A DNA stretch of 64,000 bases, from NCBI GenBank assembly GCA_022494885.1, contig JAGVSM010003635.1:271420-335419 (forward strand), in the 5' to 3' direction. A program made the translations under genes and the position numbers. Positions 43,020 through 53,934 of the stretch are shown in pieces (the stretch's first letter is position 1; each line of letters begins with the position of its first letter). Source of the stretch: Micrasema longulum. Taxonomy: Eukaryota; Arthropoda; Insecta; Trichoptera; Brachycentridae. The notes beneath the pieces are model-generated. The model made no database searches. It was not told the DNA's origin and saw only the letters and a list, made by a program, of their open reading frames with translations.

Positions 43020-43270
43020 TGAAATATGGAAGTCTAGGCACAAGGCTTATAGCCTGTCATGGACTAGTTTTAGGATGCTACTGTACATACTGTTACATAC
43101 ACCATTTTGCCTATGTATACACATTTCTTTTAATATTATATCAGTTATTTTTGCAAAGATAACGCTCATAAGAGCTGTAACCTATTTTTATTTGAGTTAG
43201 ATTCATCTGGCTGAATTATTTCACCTAGGCAGCGTTTGAAAACGTCCTTCTCTACAAACATTTGAGCAAA
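43020..43270 (+). repeat. Foldback family C, diverged body
   Basis: ATATGGAAGTCTAGGCACAA, ACACCATTTTGCCTATGTAT, GAGCTGTAACC, GATTCATCTGGCTGAATTAT, then a decayed inverted end (CTACAAACATTTGAGCAAAC). Confidence 0.75.
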
Positions 43271-43774
43271 CCAAAAATATCGTCCTCCACCATAATATAA
43301 AGTTTCGGAAAGCACAAATCTTTTGTATATATACGCATATCTTCAAAGAATAACAATAAATTATGCATAAATAAGTTAGACATATAATAAATAATACCGT
43401 CATTCTTACTGTGAATAGTTTTCATACATTATACGTTTTCGTAACAATGACAAGATTGTTTAAACTAAAATATGATTAAACTAAAGAATGTCGTATTCTC
43501 TGAGGTTGATACTTTTCAATAAGGTTTTCCTCTCCACTAAGTTGAGTAATAAAATAACGATGAATACCCTTTTTCATTGCCATCTTCTTAGAATTTCACA
43601 AGTGCAAGGAATTTGCATGTAAATTCATATATTTATTTGCAAAGAAATAAACTCTTTTATTGCTTAGGATGACATGCTTTGCGTTTAAAAAAAGACCACT
43701 CCGGATTTTCAAAACATTTATTAGAAAATTATGGTTTAAATTTTTTTTAAACTATAATTACAACAATATTCAAT
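43271..43774. other. No feature recognised
   Basis: AT-rich gap between two family C copies. Confidence 0.35.
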
Positions 43775-44012
43775 TAGATGAATCTCACCCGCATAAATAA
43801 AGATTTCAGCTCTTTAACTTCACAAACATCAACAGATGAAAGAATTTAAAGGATACAGATGTTCAAATATGGGCAAATGGTGAATGTCACACAGTGTGTA
43901 AAGTGGCTACATAAACCAGCCAATGAAAGGTCATAAGCCTTATAGATGCTTAGACTTCTATATTATACTATAAAGTTTTCTTCATCTCTATTGTAATATA
44001 TAAGAATCTCAT
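43775..44012 (-). repeat. Foldback family C, minus copy
   Basis: The minus strand runs ATATTACAATAGAGATGAAG, AGAAGTCTAAGCATCTATAA, GGCTGGTTTATGTAGCCACT, GTGACATTCACC and GAGCTGAAATCTTTATTTAT to GGGTGAGATTCATCTAAT. Confidence 0.85.
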
Positions 44013-44129
44013 ATTAAGCATTTCAGCGTTTAATTATTTTTGAAATATTTTTTATATGGAGTTTATTAAATACAGATAAAAATTCACTACAGATGTATGT
44101 ATATAATTTAGCAAATACAATTATCTTAA

Positions 44130-44640
44130 ACAATTATTCGACTCTCATAAAATATACAAATTCTTCAAAATAAGGCGATGAGGATTATACTTAAAAGAAA
44201 TATCTATTCTAATGAAGAATGAATGCACAAATAAATTGGCTTACTTACAGTAAAGCAGCAAATTAAATATAATGTGACATTTTTTTTACATAAAATAATT
44301 AAGGGAATAAATAAAATAAAAACAATAGTAAAATTTAACCAACAATGTCATACATATGAAACAAGGGGTAAAAAAAAAGATAAGATTACCAATGAGGAGA
44401 AAAAGATAATCTCAAAACTCATTGCACAAGGGATTAAAGCTGTACAATGAGTTACCTAAAGAAATAAGGAATTAAAAAATAACGAAATATGTCGAATTAA
44501 TTTGAAAAACAAATTAATTTGAAAAAATATGTTATTGAGAAATTTTGATAAAAAAATTGTAATATTATTAAAAGTTTATATTAGTTCTTAAGATGTTATG
44601 AACTAACTTAATAAAGCATAAATAAAATAAATAAATAAAA
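44130..44640 (+). pseudogene. Non-LTR ORF2 C-terminus with A-rich tail
   Basis: Plus strand: ILQNKAMRIILKRNIYSNEE, stop, GLLTVKQQIKYNVTFFLHKI, KGINKIKTIVKFNQQ, ETRG, frameshift, then SLHKGLKLYNELPKEIRN. LQNKAMRIIL followed by GLKLYNELPKEIR is the usual end of Jockey/CR1-like ORF2 proteins. The tail TAATAAAGCATAAATAAAAT ends near 44640. Several stops. Confidence 0.8.
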
Positions 44641-44934
44641 GTGTACTTATTTTGATGCGTCTACACACGCTAGGCATTCTAAACCAACATTTTTTGCTTA
44701 ATAAAATTTAATAATTTGCTCATTTAAATTTATTTGTGAAAAAAATATTTTGAATATGCGAAACTGAAGATAGAAACTAGAAACCCGAAGTGTCGGGAAT
44801 TAGTAGGTGCGTATTACCCTCAGTTGTCCCTCAATTGTCCCTCAAATCTTATACCTATGAGTAAATAAGATATTTTTACTCTTTATTTTTATTCTCTTAT
44901 TTACACCCTACCAAGATTTGAGACTGAAAGTATA

Positions 44935-45296
44935 ATTATTAGCGTATTACGACAGAGATGAAGAACATTTTAGAGAAGGTAATATATAAGTCTAGGCATC
45001 TACAGGGCTTATGACCTGTCATTGGCTGGTTTAAGTGGCCACTTTTCACACTGCGTAACATTCACCATTCTGCCCATATTAAAACATCTATATTCCTTCA
45101 ATTCTTTCATCTGTTGATGTTTGTAAAGTTGAATTATTTCACCTACATACTAGGCAACGCCTGAACATTTTATTTTTTCAATTTCTATACTTCTTCATGG
45201 ACCAGGTGGATTTATCAATAATATTTTGAATTTGTCCAAATTTTTGTAGATAAGGACTGGATTCAACTCCCTGGGGAGCTGTTAATATTAAAATTT
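44935..45296 (+). repeat. Foldback family C, body plus start of a next unit
   Basis: TATTACGACAGAGATGAAGA, ATCTACAGGGCTTATGACCT, GGCTGGTTTAAGTGGCCACT, CACCATTCTGCCCATATT and ACTAGGCAACGCC, then GGTGGATTTATCAATAATAT, TTTGAATTTGTCC and GGGGAGCTGTTAATATT. It ends exactly where the GC-rich island begins. Confidence 0.88.
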
Positions 45297-45505
45297 TGCG
45301 CGAATTCATTCGCGCGTTAGCGAGATACTAGGCGCCAATACATTGCGTCCACAAGCATCGCGCGAATCCTAAATACGCGCGTAAATCGCGTGCACTTCGC
45401 CAGACTCTCGACTCGCGCTTGTTTCGCGATTCCGTATTTACGCACGAGAGAATCGCGGCGAATTCGCCCTTTCTGGACAAGCTCTAAGGAACCTCTGATT
45501 CCAGC
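45297..45505. other. GC-rich island with CGCGAAT palindromes
   Basis: About 200 bp of clearly different composition: many CGCG words, the near-perfect palindrome GCGCGAATTCATTCGCGCG at its left edge and GGCGAATTCGCC at about 45455-45468. Inverted pieces such as AATACGCGCG and CGTATTTACGC suggest a foldback structure. Possibly a small DNA transposon or an unmethylated CpG island. Open frames across it have no recognised product. Confidence 0.5.
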
Positions 45506-45967
45506 CAATTATACCATTTTTCAAGTCAATATAAAATAATGAAGTAATCAATGTTTTTATCACGTAGTTATTAATAGACAAAAAATGTAATAAACTGCAT
45601 TTCAAAGTAGTCGTGTACACACGTAATGCAAAATACAACACGGCGCCACTTAGTTAAAAGTATTATTTATGATAACCTCTTGTTTGTATCAAAACATGTG
45701 TTTGCTGTAATTTTATAATAAGCCAGGTCCATTAAGATGATTGCAAACAGCGGATGACTGGCTGTCTTGAGTGGGTTAGAAGAGTTGAGTGAAGATGTTT
45801 ACAAAGTCCATCAATGTGTTATAGAGGGAAGGACGAGTTGACATCCTCCTCTGGTGTTTGTGTGAAGTCTCGAGAGGTGTTTCGCTTGATGGTACTTCCA
45901 TCTTCCATTTAAAGAAAAAAAAGTTTAGCATAGATCCATTGCCAAGCATAAGAAAATATCCTTAAAT
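45506..45967. other. No feature recognised
   Basis: No repeat or gene seen. ACCTCTGATTCCAGC near 45490 recurs with one inserted base near 62926. Confidence 0.3.
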
Positions 45968-46828
45968 TTAAACACTTAATATATTGAGTTTTTCTACTGA
46001 CATTTCTTGGTGAAACTGCATTTTAATTATAATAATAAAAATACGTTTATAGTTTCATTCCACTTTTATTTATAATTTTTTATCAGTGACCGGGTTTCGT
46101 CGTGACCGACATCGTCAGACTGGTGGGACACTAATTAAATTTCTATGTTATATACAAGTGCAAGTAGTTTTATATAATTATGGAAATAAAAGAATTTAAA
46201 TTAAAATCAGTTAAGTATAAGGTAATAACCATTATATTAATATATGTTTTTTTTTATGTATATAATAAAAACTAGTGTAAAATGTATAATTTTATGAAGT
46301 TTTATAATTAAAATGTATTTGAATTACATGTATTTAAATTTAATTAAAACTATAACAGAGGCCGCTGGTTGGTAGTTCTATAGACAGCTATGTCTCCGGA
46401 CCCGGGGGTAATTAAGTGATTCTCTGAAAGCAAAAATTCCCGGTGGTTAATTATTATCGATTGGTTTCATTGTTTGCATTTTAATGTATACAATAATGGA
46501 GAATGCACGTGTGTTACTTGATTGTATAATATTTTTTTATCAGGGCAATTCTTTAAGCGGTTTATTCCTAAAATTTCAAGTTATTTAATTTTTGGCCTTT
46601 GCTGCATGTGTGAAGGAATTGAACATTTGTATTTTTACCAAAAACATGATTTGACTCAATGACGATCTACAACCCCTGCTTACACTTTTATATAGCATAA
46701 AAATTCGTTTACTCTCCAACCAGCCTGACGATGTTGGTCACGACGAAACCCGGTCACTGGCAAAAAAATTATAAATAGAAGTGGAATTAAACTATTTATT
46801 ATTATTATTATAATTAAACACTTAATAT
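45968..46828 (+). mobile_element. Repeat family D, complete copy with inverted ends and 15-bp target duplication
   Basis: The perfect direct repeat TTAAACACTTAATAT (45968-45982 and 46814-46828) brackets an 831-bp element. It opens with the outer arm on the minus strand (to GTCGTGACCGACATCGTCAG, about 46126) and closes with the opposite arm on the plus strand (CAGCCTGACGATGTTGGTCA, from about 46718), ending in an (ATT)n tail. Both arms hold a hammerhead-like motif facing outward. In the right one: core CTGACGA 46725-46731, helix II 46733-46736/46741-46744, GAAA 46745-46748, ACC/GGT helix III, C 46755, and helix I CCAG/CTGG. The interior of about 590 bp is noncoding. The layout recalls a Penelope-like element, but no RT or GIY-YIG domain is present. 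Confidence 0.65.
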
Positions 46829-46869
46829 GTTTTATCCTTTTGGTACAAGATTAAAAAAGAAAATTGTTA

Positions 46870-47575
46870 GAAAAAAAATTGAAATAAATAGAATAAAAAT
46901 TTCATTTGAATTTTCCAAATTATGTAGCTTCTTTAAAATTTCATAACCTTGATTCATTAGCACTCGAAAGAAATATTTTCGATCAGACCCGGCTTTACGA
47001 AATTAAAAATAATAAATTTGATTCCCCAGAACTAATTCATCTACTTGCTTACCGTGTCCTCTCCAGGCCAACTAGACTCTCTGATATTTTCTATATTCGT
47101 AATATTAAAACTAATCATCGGAATTATTCTACGACCCCTCGTATATGTGAAGCTTTTAACAAGAATTTTAATAGTCTTGATATATTTGACACTCTATATA
47201 ATAGATACAGAAGAAAACAAATAGGCTTGATTCAGAATAACAGAGCATAGACGTTTTGTCTCTTGCTCTTAATCATTAAATCAAATGCAATTTTCCACTC
47301 CTACTTTCCTTTAATTATCCTTCACACTCCTTATCAATTTCCTTATTTTTCTTCCCACTATCTCCTTGTTTTGTATATATATATTTTATTTCAATATATC
47401 GAATATTTATTATTTGTATAGTTTAAACCGTCAGCGTCGTCGCTTTATTGTAGTATAATTAAGTGAATACATATTATTAGATGGCAGGCCCTACCATGTA
47501 TACTTTTTTTAAATAGTTTTTATTTATATTCATTTAACCGGTACATCGGTTTGTATTCGAATAAAAAATTACTGG
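46870..47575 (+). pseudogene. Non-LTR ORF2 C-terminus with 3' UTR
   Basis: The plus-strand open frame reads FPNYVASLKFHNLDSLALER, NIFDQTRLYEIKNNKFDSPE, LIHLLAYRVLSRPTRLSDIF, then YSTTPRICEAFNKNFNSLDI and a stop at 47248. The R-N-x-x-D-x-x-x-L-Y-(E/K)-I...LL pattern is the RT thumb-to-C-terminus region of Jockey/R1-like elements. The upstream part is missing. The 3' UTR has pyrimidine blocks and ends ATTCGAATAAAAAA. The 114-codon frame is unbroken, so it may be relatively young. Confidence 0.75.
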
Positions 47576-47614
47576 AAACACCAAATACTCGCAAATTAAA
47601 TTACATTCGTTTAA

Positions 47615-47865
47615 ATTTGTTGCAACAGAGAGAGAAAACAATTTTTGAGAAGGTAGTACGGAAGTCTAGGCATTTACAGGACTTATGATCTGTCGTTGGC
47701 TGGTTTAAGTGGCCACTTTACACACTGTATAACATTCACTATTCGCTTCTCGAAAATGTTTTCCCTCTCTGTTGCAACAAATTTAAATATGAATAACTCT
47801 CTAGGGAGAAAATCCAGCCAGTCTGCAAACATTTGGAGATACTCAAAAATATTGTTTAATTACTG
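47615..47865 (+). repeat. Foldback family C, short hairpin
   Basis: TTGCAACAGAGAGAGAAAAC, GTCTAGGCATTTACAGGACT, GGCTGGTTTAAGTGGCCACT and ACATTCACTATTC return directly as CTCGAAAATGTTTTCCCTCT and GTTGCAACAA, then the outer tail AGCCAGTCTGCAAACATTTG. Confidence 0.88.
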
Positions 47866-48044
47866 TCAATTATACAAGATTAGCGTAATAAAAAAATTTC
47901 GACAGAAAATGTATTGTGATGTAAAGAGTATTATAAAATGATTTTTAAGACAATGATTATAATTTTGTTTTTTAAATGCTTACGAAACTTCAGAATAACA
48001 TAATGTGATAAAAAAAATACTCACCAAATAATTATTATTTTATT

Positions 48045-48260
48045 TATTTCTTTACTCGAAATTCATTACAATTACTGATTACATTCATTTAACAAAATAA
48101 TTTTTCCTTTTAACATCTTTTGTAAATGTTGTCTGAGTCTTCTGTTTAGTTTTGTCTGGTAGTTTATTGTATAATTTCAGTCCCTGGTTTACTTGTCTCG
48201 ACTGTCCTTGTCTCGTTTTAGAATGTTGTAATTATATCGAGGCTTTACTGACAGAATACA
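48045..48260 (-). pseudogene. Non-LTR ORF2 C-terminus with tail
   Basis: Minus strand: VNQGLKLYNKLPDKTKQKTQ and TTFTKDVKRKNYFVK, stop, then a short UTR and an AAATAAATAAAATAAT tail (about 48040-48055). GLKLYN-x-LP...FK marks the end of Jockey/CR1-like ORF2. It is related to 44130-44640. No upstream RT is recognised. Confidence 0.75.
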
Positions 48261-50424
48261 TTAAGTCATTAAAACCAGTTACGGGATAATCGCATTTAAA
48301 GCTTTTTGATTCTTTCAACGCAATATTTCTCGAACATATTTCTTTTTTTTTAAGCTTTTAACGATTAATCTTTAATATTGGCGTAGCATAAAATTTAGAT
48401 TCAACATCTTGCACCTATATTTCAAAACATTTTAAATATGTTGAGGCTGACTGAATGCATTAAGTCAACATTTTTGGTGTTTAGTATATCTTTCTTGGAG
48501 AGCAGAAATTGTTAACGTGTGATATTCAGTAACTTTAGTTAATTTACTTCAGCGGAAGTAAATTTGATGGTGATTGCACTTTCATTGAGATATCGTTTTT
48601 TAGCTTTCTTGACAATTTTTTAATATGAAAATATGCATTTCTCATATGATTTTAGGCTTTCATTATTATGAAAAAAGCTTCATCAATCGTCAGCTGTTGT
48701 ATTTTGCATTTTTCGTGGTCTGCAAATGATTTTTTGTTTTTCAATGCTTTTTTTGGAGAAACCTAATTTTTTAAAGCTATTTCGACACTTCAATTTACAT
48801 ACCAGAAGATTGAATACTCATTTATGTTGCAAATAACTAACTATTTTATTTTTAGACCTCCTCGATCGCTCACTGCTTTCAGAATAAGCAGTAGTCGTGC
48901 AGTTTATATTTTTCTGAATCTGAATTGCATACTTCGATTCAAAAACAAGAGAATTAGAATTCCTATTTTCTTTAAGAATTTGACAATTCAAATTTACATA
49001 GGGAATTAAAATGGTGACTTTCGTCGGAGATGTAACGTTCTGCATGTTTCGGGCAATCTGATAACTCAATGGAATATATCATTTAAAACTGGCATTGGCT
49101 ATTACAGGTTCTATTAGCCAGTCTTCTTCACAATGTCATATTATAACTCATGTCTTATTAAAATCGAATCCTTCGCAGTGAATCCTGCAAAAAAATAAAA
49201 GTAAAATTTCTGCCAATCAAAGAAAAGATTAAAAAATAAACGTACTTTGAAAAGGTCAATTTATTTCTTAAACCGCAAAACTGCAATTTTTTTATGCATT
49301 CTTCTGTTATACGAATAGTTATACTATACAACCTGATTAAAATTGTAGGTGAGGCATGCTGAAGTAGACACTAAAAGTTTCGATGAATTTTTTTTTTAAT
49401 AAATTTTTACCAGTTTCTAAATCTTTCTAGAAATATATAAAATGACAATAAAAAACATAGAAAAATATTTTTTACAAAAGTATATACCTGCAAGTATTGG
49501 ATCCATTTGCCTTTTTTAAGAGAGCGTGTCTTAAACAATTTTATCACAAACTATCGCTTGATTTTACGGGAGCGATGAAAAAGATCGTGCAAACTCCACG
49601 GTTGGTAGTTTTAGATTGACCTTGTTCCGTGGCGCGTTAACAGAGAGGAAAACGGGGGATGGGAGTTTGTCCACTAATATATGTACTATCAGTAAATAAT
49701 ACCAAATTATTTCAAATTATTATTTTAGAATACGACTTTTGGCCAAGTTTGCTCATACCAGGACCCTTGTGTGCGCTGCATAAAAATTCATGCAAATAAA
49801 ATACAGTAATTATGAACAATCAAAAAATAAAAGTATGTTAGAGCACAAAACAATTGTATTTCATTTAGTTAATTTTCATTATTTTACTGTTTTTATTTCA
49901 CGTTCTATTTTGATATTAAACTTTATGAATTTATCACAATCCATAAAAATTAAGCATAAAAATATATTTCTTGTGTTGTTTTTATTCTACAGCAACCATA
50001 AATACATTTTCTATAAGTTCTGTCAAATAACTACATTACTCAACCCACCCTGAGCTGAGTAATCGGATTTGCAGATTTAATGAGCGGAACGGGAGAGTAT
50101 TGACACTTGACAAGTTCAGATGTATTGCGTCTTCTGTGGGACAAAATCACTTAGATCAAAGCAAAGATCAAAGGACCGACAAAAAGTTCTCATTACGTAA
50201 TGTTAATGTCGTACTTCTTGGAAAGATCACTTCGAATTATTAAATCATTCGAAATATTAGGTTATTGGTAGGATAGTGGGAAATGTGTTAAAAATAAATA
50301 TCCGTTTTCAGAATTAATTTAAGATTACTTGTTGAAATCAAAGTTTTTAAATATTACGGTTTTAATGTCATAAAAATTGTCTTAAATTCAGTAATGACAA
50401 AAAGCAAACATTTTAATTCAAAGA
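48261..50424. other. Long stretch without recognised genes
   Basis: AT-rich; no shared repeats or tails. 49550-49680 and 50050-50170 are more complex in sequence but contain no supportable frame or motif. These may be unique host DNA. Confidence 0.35.
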
Positions 50425-50620
50425 TTATTGCAACAGAGAGGAAAAACATTTTTGAGAAGGGAATCTGTGGCTATTTTACAGGGCTTATGACATTGGCCGC
50501 TTCAAATAACCACTTTGCACACACTATAATATTCAATATTCTGCCTATATTCAACATCCGTATTTCCTCAACTCAACTCGTTGACTTTTGTGAAATAAAA
50601 GAGCTGGTGGAGTGTGGACC
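50425..50620 (+). repeat. Foldback family C, diverged subfamily
   Basis: TTGCAACAGAGAGGAAAAAC, TTACAGGGCTTATGACATTG, ATTCTGCCTATATTCAACAT, CGTATTTCCTCAACTC and AAATAAAAGAGCTGG. It belongs with 15130 and 47615 (GAGAGG rather than GAGATG). Confidence 0.8.
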
Positions 50621-50944
50621 ATAATATGATCTTGCTAAAAATAAATGCGCCGATCGCTTTGTTCGAATTCTTGAAGTTTTAGTTTATAAATTGTAACTTT
50701 ACAACGATTTACCTCATTACTGTATTAATAACTGGTATTATTATAATACGATTAAAATGGTGGCTAACTTTGTCTTAGCTAATAGTTAAAAAACAACGAA
50801 CTTTAGATTGATAAGATAATTTGCAGAAACGAGACGTGAACGTTTTAGCGCTTCTTTTTATGATATCTGAATTCACTCTGAACATAGCCGCGAATTCGAT
50901 GTGTCTAATACTAGAAAAACCAATAATAAATAAGTTCTTAAATT

Positions 50945-51125
50945 TTTAAATACTACGAGGGGAGGTGAAGGTTTTAGACTTCCCAAAACAAGAATCCAGG
51001 CAACTCAGAACAATATGTATCATGAAGGAATTAAGATGTTTAATGATTTGCCAAAAGAGATTAGGGACGCTGGGTCTATCGCATCGTTTCGTGGGATGGC
51101 GGTGGTTTTTGTTTAAAACAAACAT
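50945..51125 (+). pseudogene. Non-LTR ORF2 extreme C-terminus
   Basis: The plus-strand frame reads TTRGGEGFRLPKTRIQATQN, NMYHEGIKMFNDLPKEIRDA and GSIASFRGMAVVFV, stop. G(I/L)K-x-(Y/F)N-x-LPKEIR-x-x-x-S(I/L)-x-x-F(K/R) is the conserved end of this class. It is open without stops for about 55 codons; the rest of the element is missing. Confidence 0.78.
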
Positions 51126-51664
51126 ATATGTAGACAAATATAATGTCATTGGCATATAATTATAAAAATCCAGAAACCGCTTACGCGCATCAAACTAAAG
51201 CGGACTAAACTACTCATTAATGAATATTTTTACGCTTCGGCCATTAGTAACTCTGTAGACGATGCTCAGTACGCAATTGCCAATTTAAATTCAATTATGC
51301 CGTTTTGTGTCATTTTTAATTCACAAATAGTTTTATTAAAGAATTCAATTGTTTTGCCGTCTGTCAGATTGTTAAATAAAACAAGGTAGACATTTAGTTC
51401 GTGTTACCAGGGTAGTCGATTCTTTTACCCGGCGTTCTATTTATAAACCTTAGTATTTTTATATTAAACGGTATTAATTTACTTAATCACCAATTATTTA
51501 ATGTTTTTTTTACGTTTGTCTAATAAAAGTGTTTTTTTTTCATAGTCCAGTCAGAAAAATATTTTTCTGGTAAAACATAACGTTAAATTTCACAAAATTA
51601 TCCTATTCAACGTTTTTTTTTTTCGCGGTCTGGTAACATTACGCGGTCACTTCACGCTTGCGCG
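51126..51664. other. No feature recognised
   Basis: AT-rich gap; no gene or repeat seen. Confidence 0.35.
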
Positions 51665-52195
51665 CAGAACGGGATGTCAGGCTTTTGGACACAGTGCGAT
51701 GTGTGCAAACATGATTATACGCGTCTTCTTTTGTTACACGAAGGTAAGGTACGTACGAACTATGCCCAGAACTCTCCACTTATACATTTAGCTCGTCAAT
51801 ATAATTTAAACTTTCCCCTCATTGATCCGTTTGATTGTCACAAATTAACATTTAAAATGCGCTTTTAAAAACAAACTGTTTTTTCTTATACTTAGATTCT
51901 AATGTACAATCTTATTTTATCTCTAAATCTTAATATTTTATATACTTTTAATTTGTTGACACTTGTGCAATAATATTTACACACATGTCCACCCTCATTC
52001 CATTATAACACCCATTCACCCGACCTCTCACACACTTACACTAACACAAACACACTAGCATGTATTGTACAAGTATTTAATGTATTCCTGTGGATATCTG
52101 TCATTGGTTTTATTCTTTGTATATTTTATTTGTCATATTTTTTTTACATGTATTACTGTTGATATCCCTAATAAATAAATAAAAAAAATAAAAAA
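51665..52195 (+). pseudogene. Non-LTR ORF2 C-terminus with full 3' UTR and tail
   Basis: Plus strand: YTRLLLLHEGKVRTNYAQNS, PLIHLARQYNLNFPLIDPFD, CHKLTFKMRF, stop at 51866. The R-T-N-Y-x-x-N-S-P-x-x-x-L(A/C)R-x-x-N pattern matches the C-terminus of the element at 1-1527 (RTNYGLNSPMTRLCRIVN), so the two are related. The 3' UTR runs to CCCTAATAAATAAATAAAAA. A minus-strand SINE-B starts at the tail. Confidence 0.8.
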
Positions 52196-52353
52196 AGATG
52201 ATTAATCTTACGCTTCAGGCGCTAGTCCAGAGACTATAAAATATTATATACCTTTGTAAATATATATTGCGTGTCAACCATGTCCGCAATTGAACCCGAG
52301 ACCTCTTGTTTGACAGGCAAATGCGCTGACCAACTGACCAGGAGGTGGGCAAA
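52196..52353 (-). repeat. SINE-B, 3'-truncated
   Basis: On the minus strand: GGTCAGCGCATTTGCCTGTC, B box GGTTCAATTGC (mutated), TCTGGACTAGCGCCTGAAGC, GTAAGATTAATCATC. It abuts the A-rich tail of the preceding non-LTR copy. Confidence 0.8.
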
Positions 52354-52389
52354 AGTATGATTTAGGACAATGTTATTTTTGTACTATTT

Positions 52390-52590
52390 AAACCCGGATG
52401 TTACACAGTGTGTAAAGTGGCCACTTAAGCCAGACAATGACAGGTCATATGCAATGTAAATACGTTGACTTCCGTATTCTCATCCCTAAAATGTTTTCCA
52501 TGTCTGTTGTAATTTGTTAATCTTAATGACTCCCTAGGGGGTGAAATCCAGTCTTTTGTCTACAAAAATTCCGACAAACTCAACATTTTG
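52390..52590 (-). repeat. Foldback family C, arm with outer tail
   Basis: The minus strand reads AAATGTTGAGTTTGTCGGAA, ACTGGATTTCACCCCCTAGG, TAACAAATTACAACAGACAT, GTCAACGTATTTACATTGCA, GACCTGTCATTGTCTGGCTT and AAGTGGCCACTTTACACACT. Confidence 0.88.
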
Positions 52591-53934
52591 TAATGAAAAA
52601 GTTCAGTCCTATGGGAAGTTGGATATAAAAAATGTTTTTTACGTGCAGTAAAAATTAGAGCATTAAATTTTACTGTGAAATTTATTGAAAATGTACGAAT
52701 AAAATAATAAAAATCATTTTTATAAAAGCCAACTTCATTGAATTACGTCACTAATTCATATAAATCAACCAATGATAAGAGTTAAGATAGATTTCCGGTT
52801 TACTTTAAATCAACTGACGAATCAGCCGATCTCGTCGAGAAGAAAGGGAAAAGAACTTGAGACGTCACACGCGAAGTAGTTTTATAAATAAAAAACTTTA
52901 AAAATCATGGCGCTGATTATACGGTACTTTTGTTATTAGGTTATTAATTTATGACATAGGTATATTAACAAATAAAAAAACCAAAAAAAAAACCACTGAA
53001 CTTCCTCATTATATAGCATTAACAAACACAATAAACGTATACTTAATAATATATTTTTTATTAAAAATATACTTACGTTATAAATTTTTTTAGGGTTGCC
53101 AGTTTTCTTCAAAGCGCCTGCACTTAAAAAGATCAATATTTTTCAAATTTAACGAAAATGTGAATATTTCACATACGTTTTGATTTTAGTGGGGATTGTT
53201 TGAATATCTTTCAATTTATAATAGTTAATCGCTACTTCAGCTTTAAATCACTTATCACCAAAATATCACAAATTGAATCATATTTTGTCTCCTAATTATT
53301 CTTTGATGTGAAATTTTGAACAGTTCGAATAATATGTGAGAAAAATTCCCATTGCTTACATGTGGAAGTTATTTGATACCTTAGAATATCCGCTCAGGGG
53401 CGGATTATAAAACTTATTTAGCCTGTGTAATTCGTTTTTAATAATGATTTAATCGGCACCCACTTCGTGACACTTATATTTACCAAATAAATAAAAAATA
53501 GTTTTCAGTGTCGCGAGCACTGGCATTTAATATTTTCTTTAAAAAACTAGGGAGCGCTTCTATCATCAATGAGTGTGACAAAACTCATTTGATAAATACA
53601 GAATAATGCTTGAAGTCAACATTTATCAAAAAGGCTGTTTTTATACTAGAATATTTCATAGACTATGGAACAACATTCATCATCTTACCTCAACAGGAGC
53701 TATTGTGTTATATGTAAATGCAGTTTTTGCTACCATTTGTTTTTGCAATATGGTCACGCGGTCATGGGCATATTGTAAAATCGACACATTTTCCCAGCAC
53801 AAGTTATTCACGACTTTTAGGAAATCGACTGAAAATTTAAATATTTAAGTATTTACTTGTGATATAGACATTTTTAAAACGACAATTATCAATTTTAAAA
53901 CGTTCTTAAATACACTGTTTGAAACTAATTATTA
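52591..53934. other. No gene recognised; SINE-B scrap
   Basis: AT-rich. 53630-53690 (TTTTATACTAGAATATTTCA, CATCATCTTACCT) is a weak SINE-B body scrap. Other short frames are noise. Confidence 0.35.
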
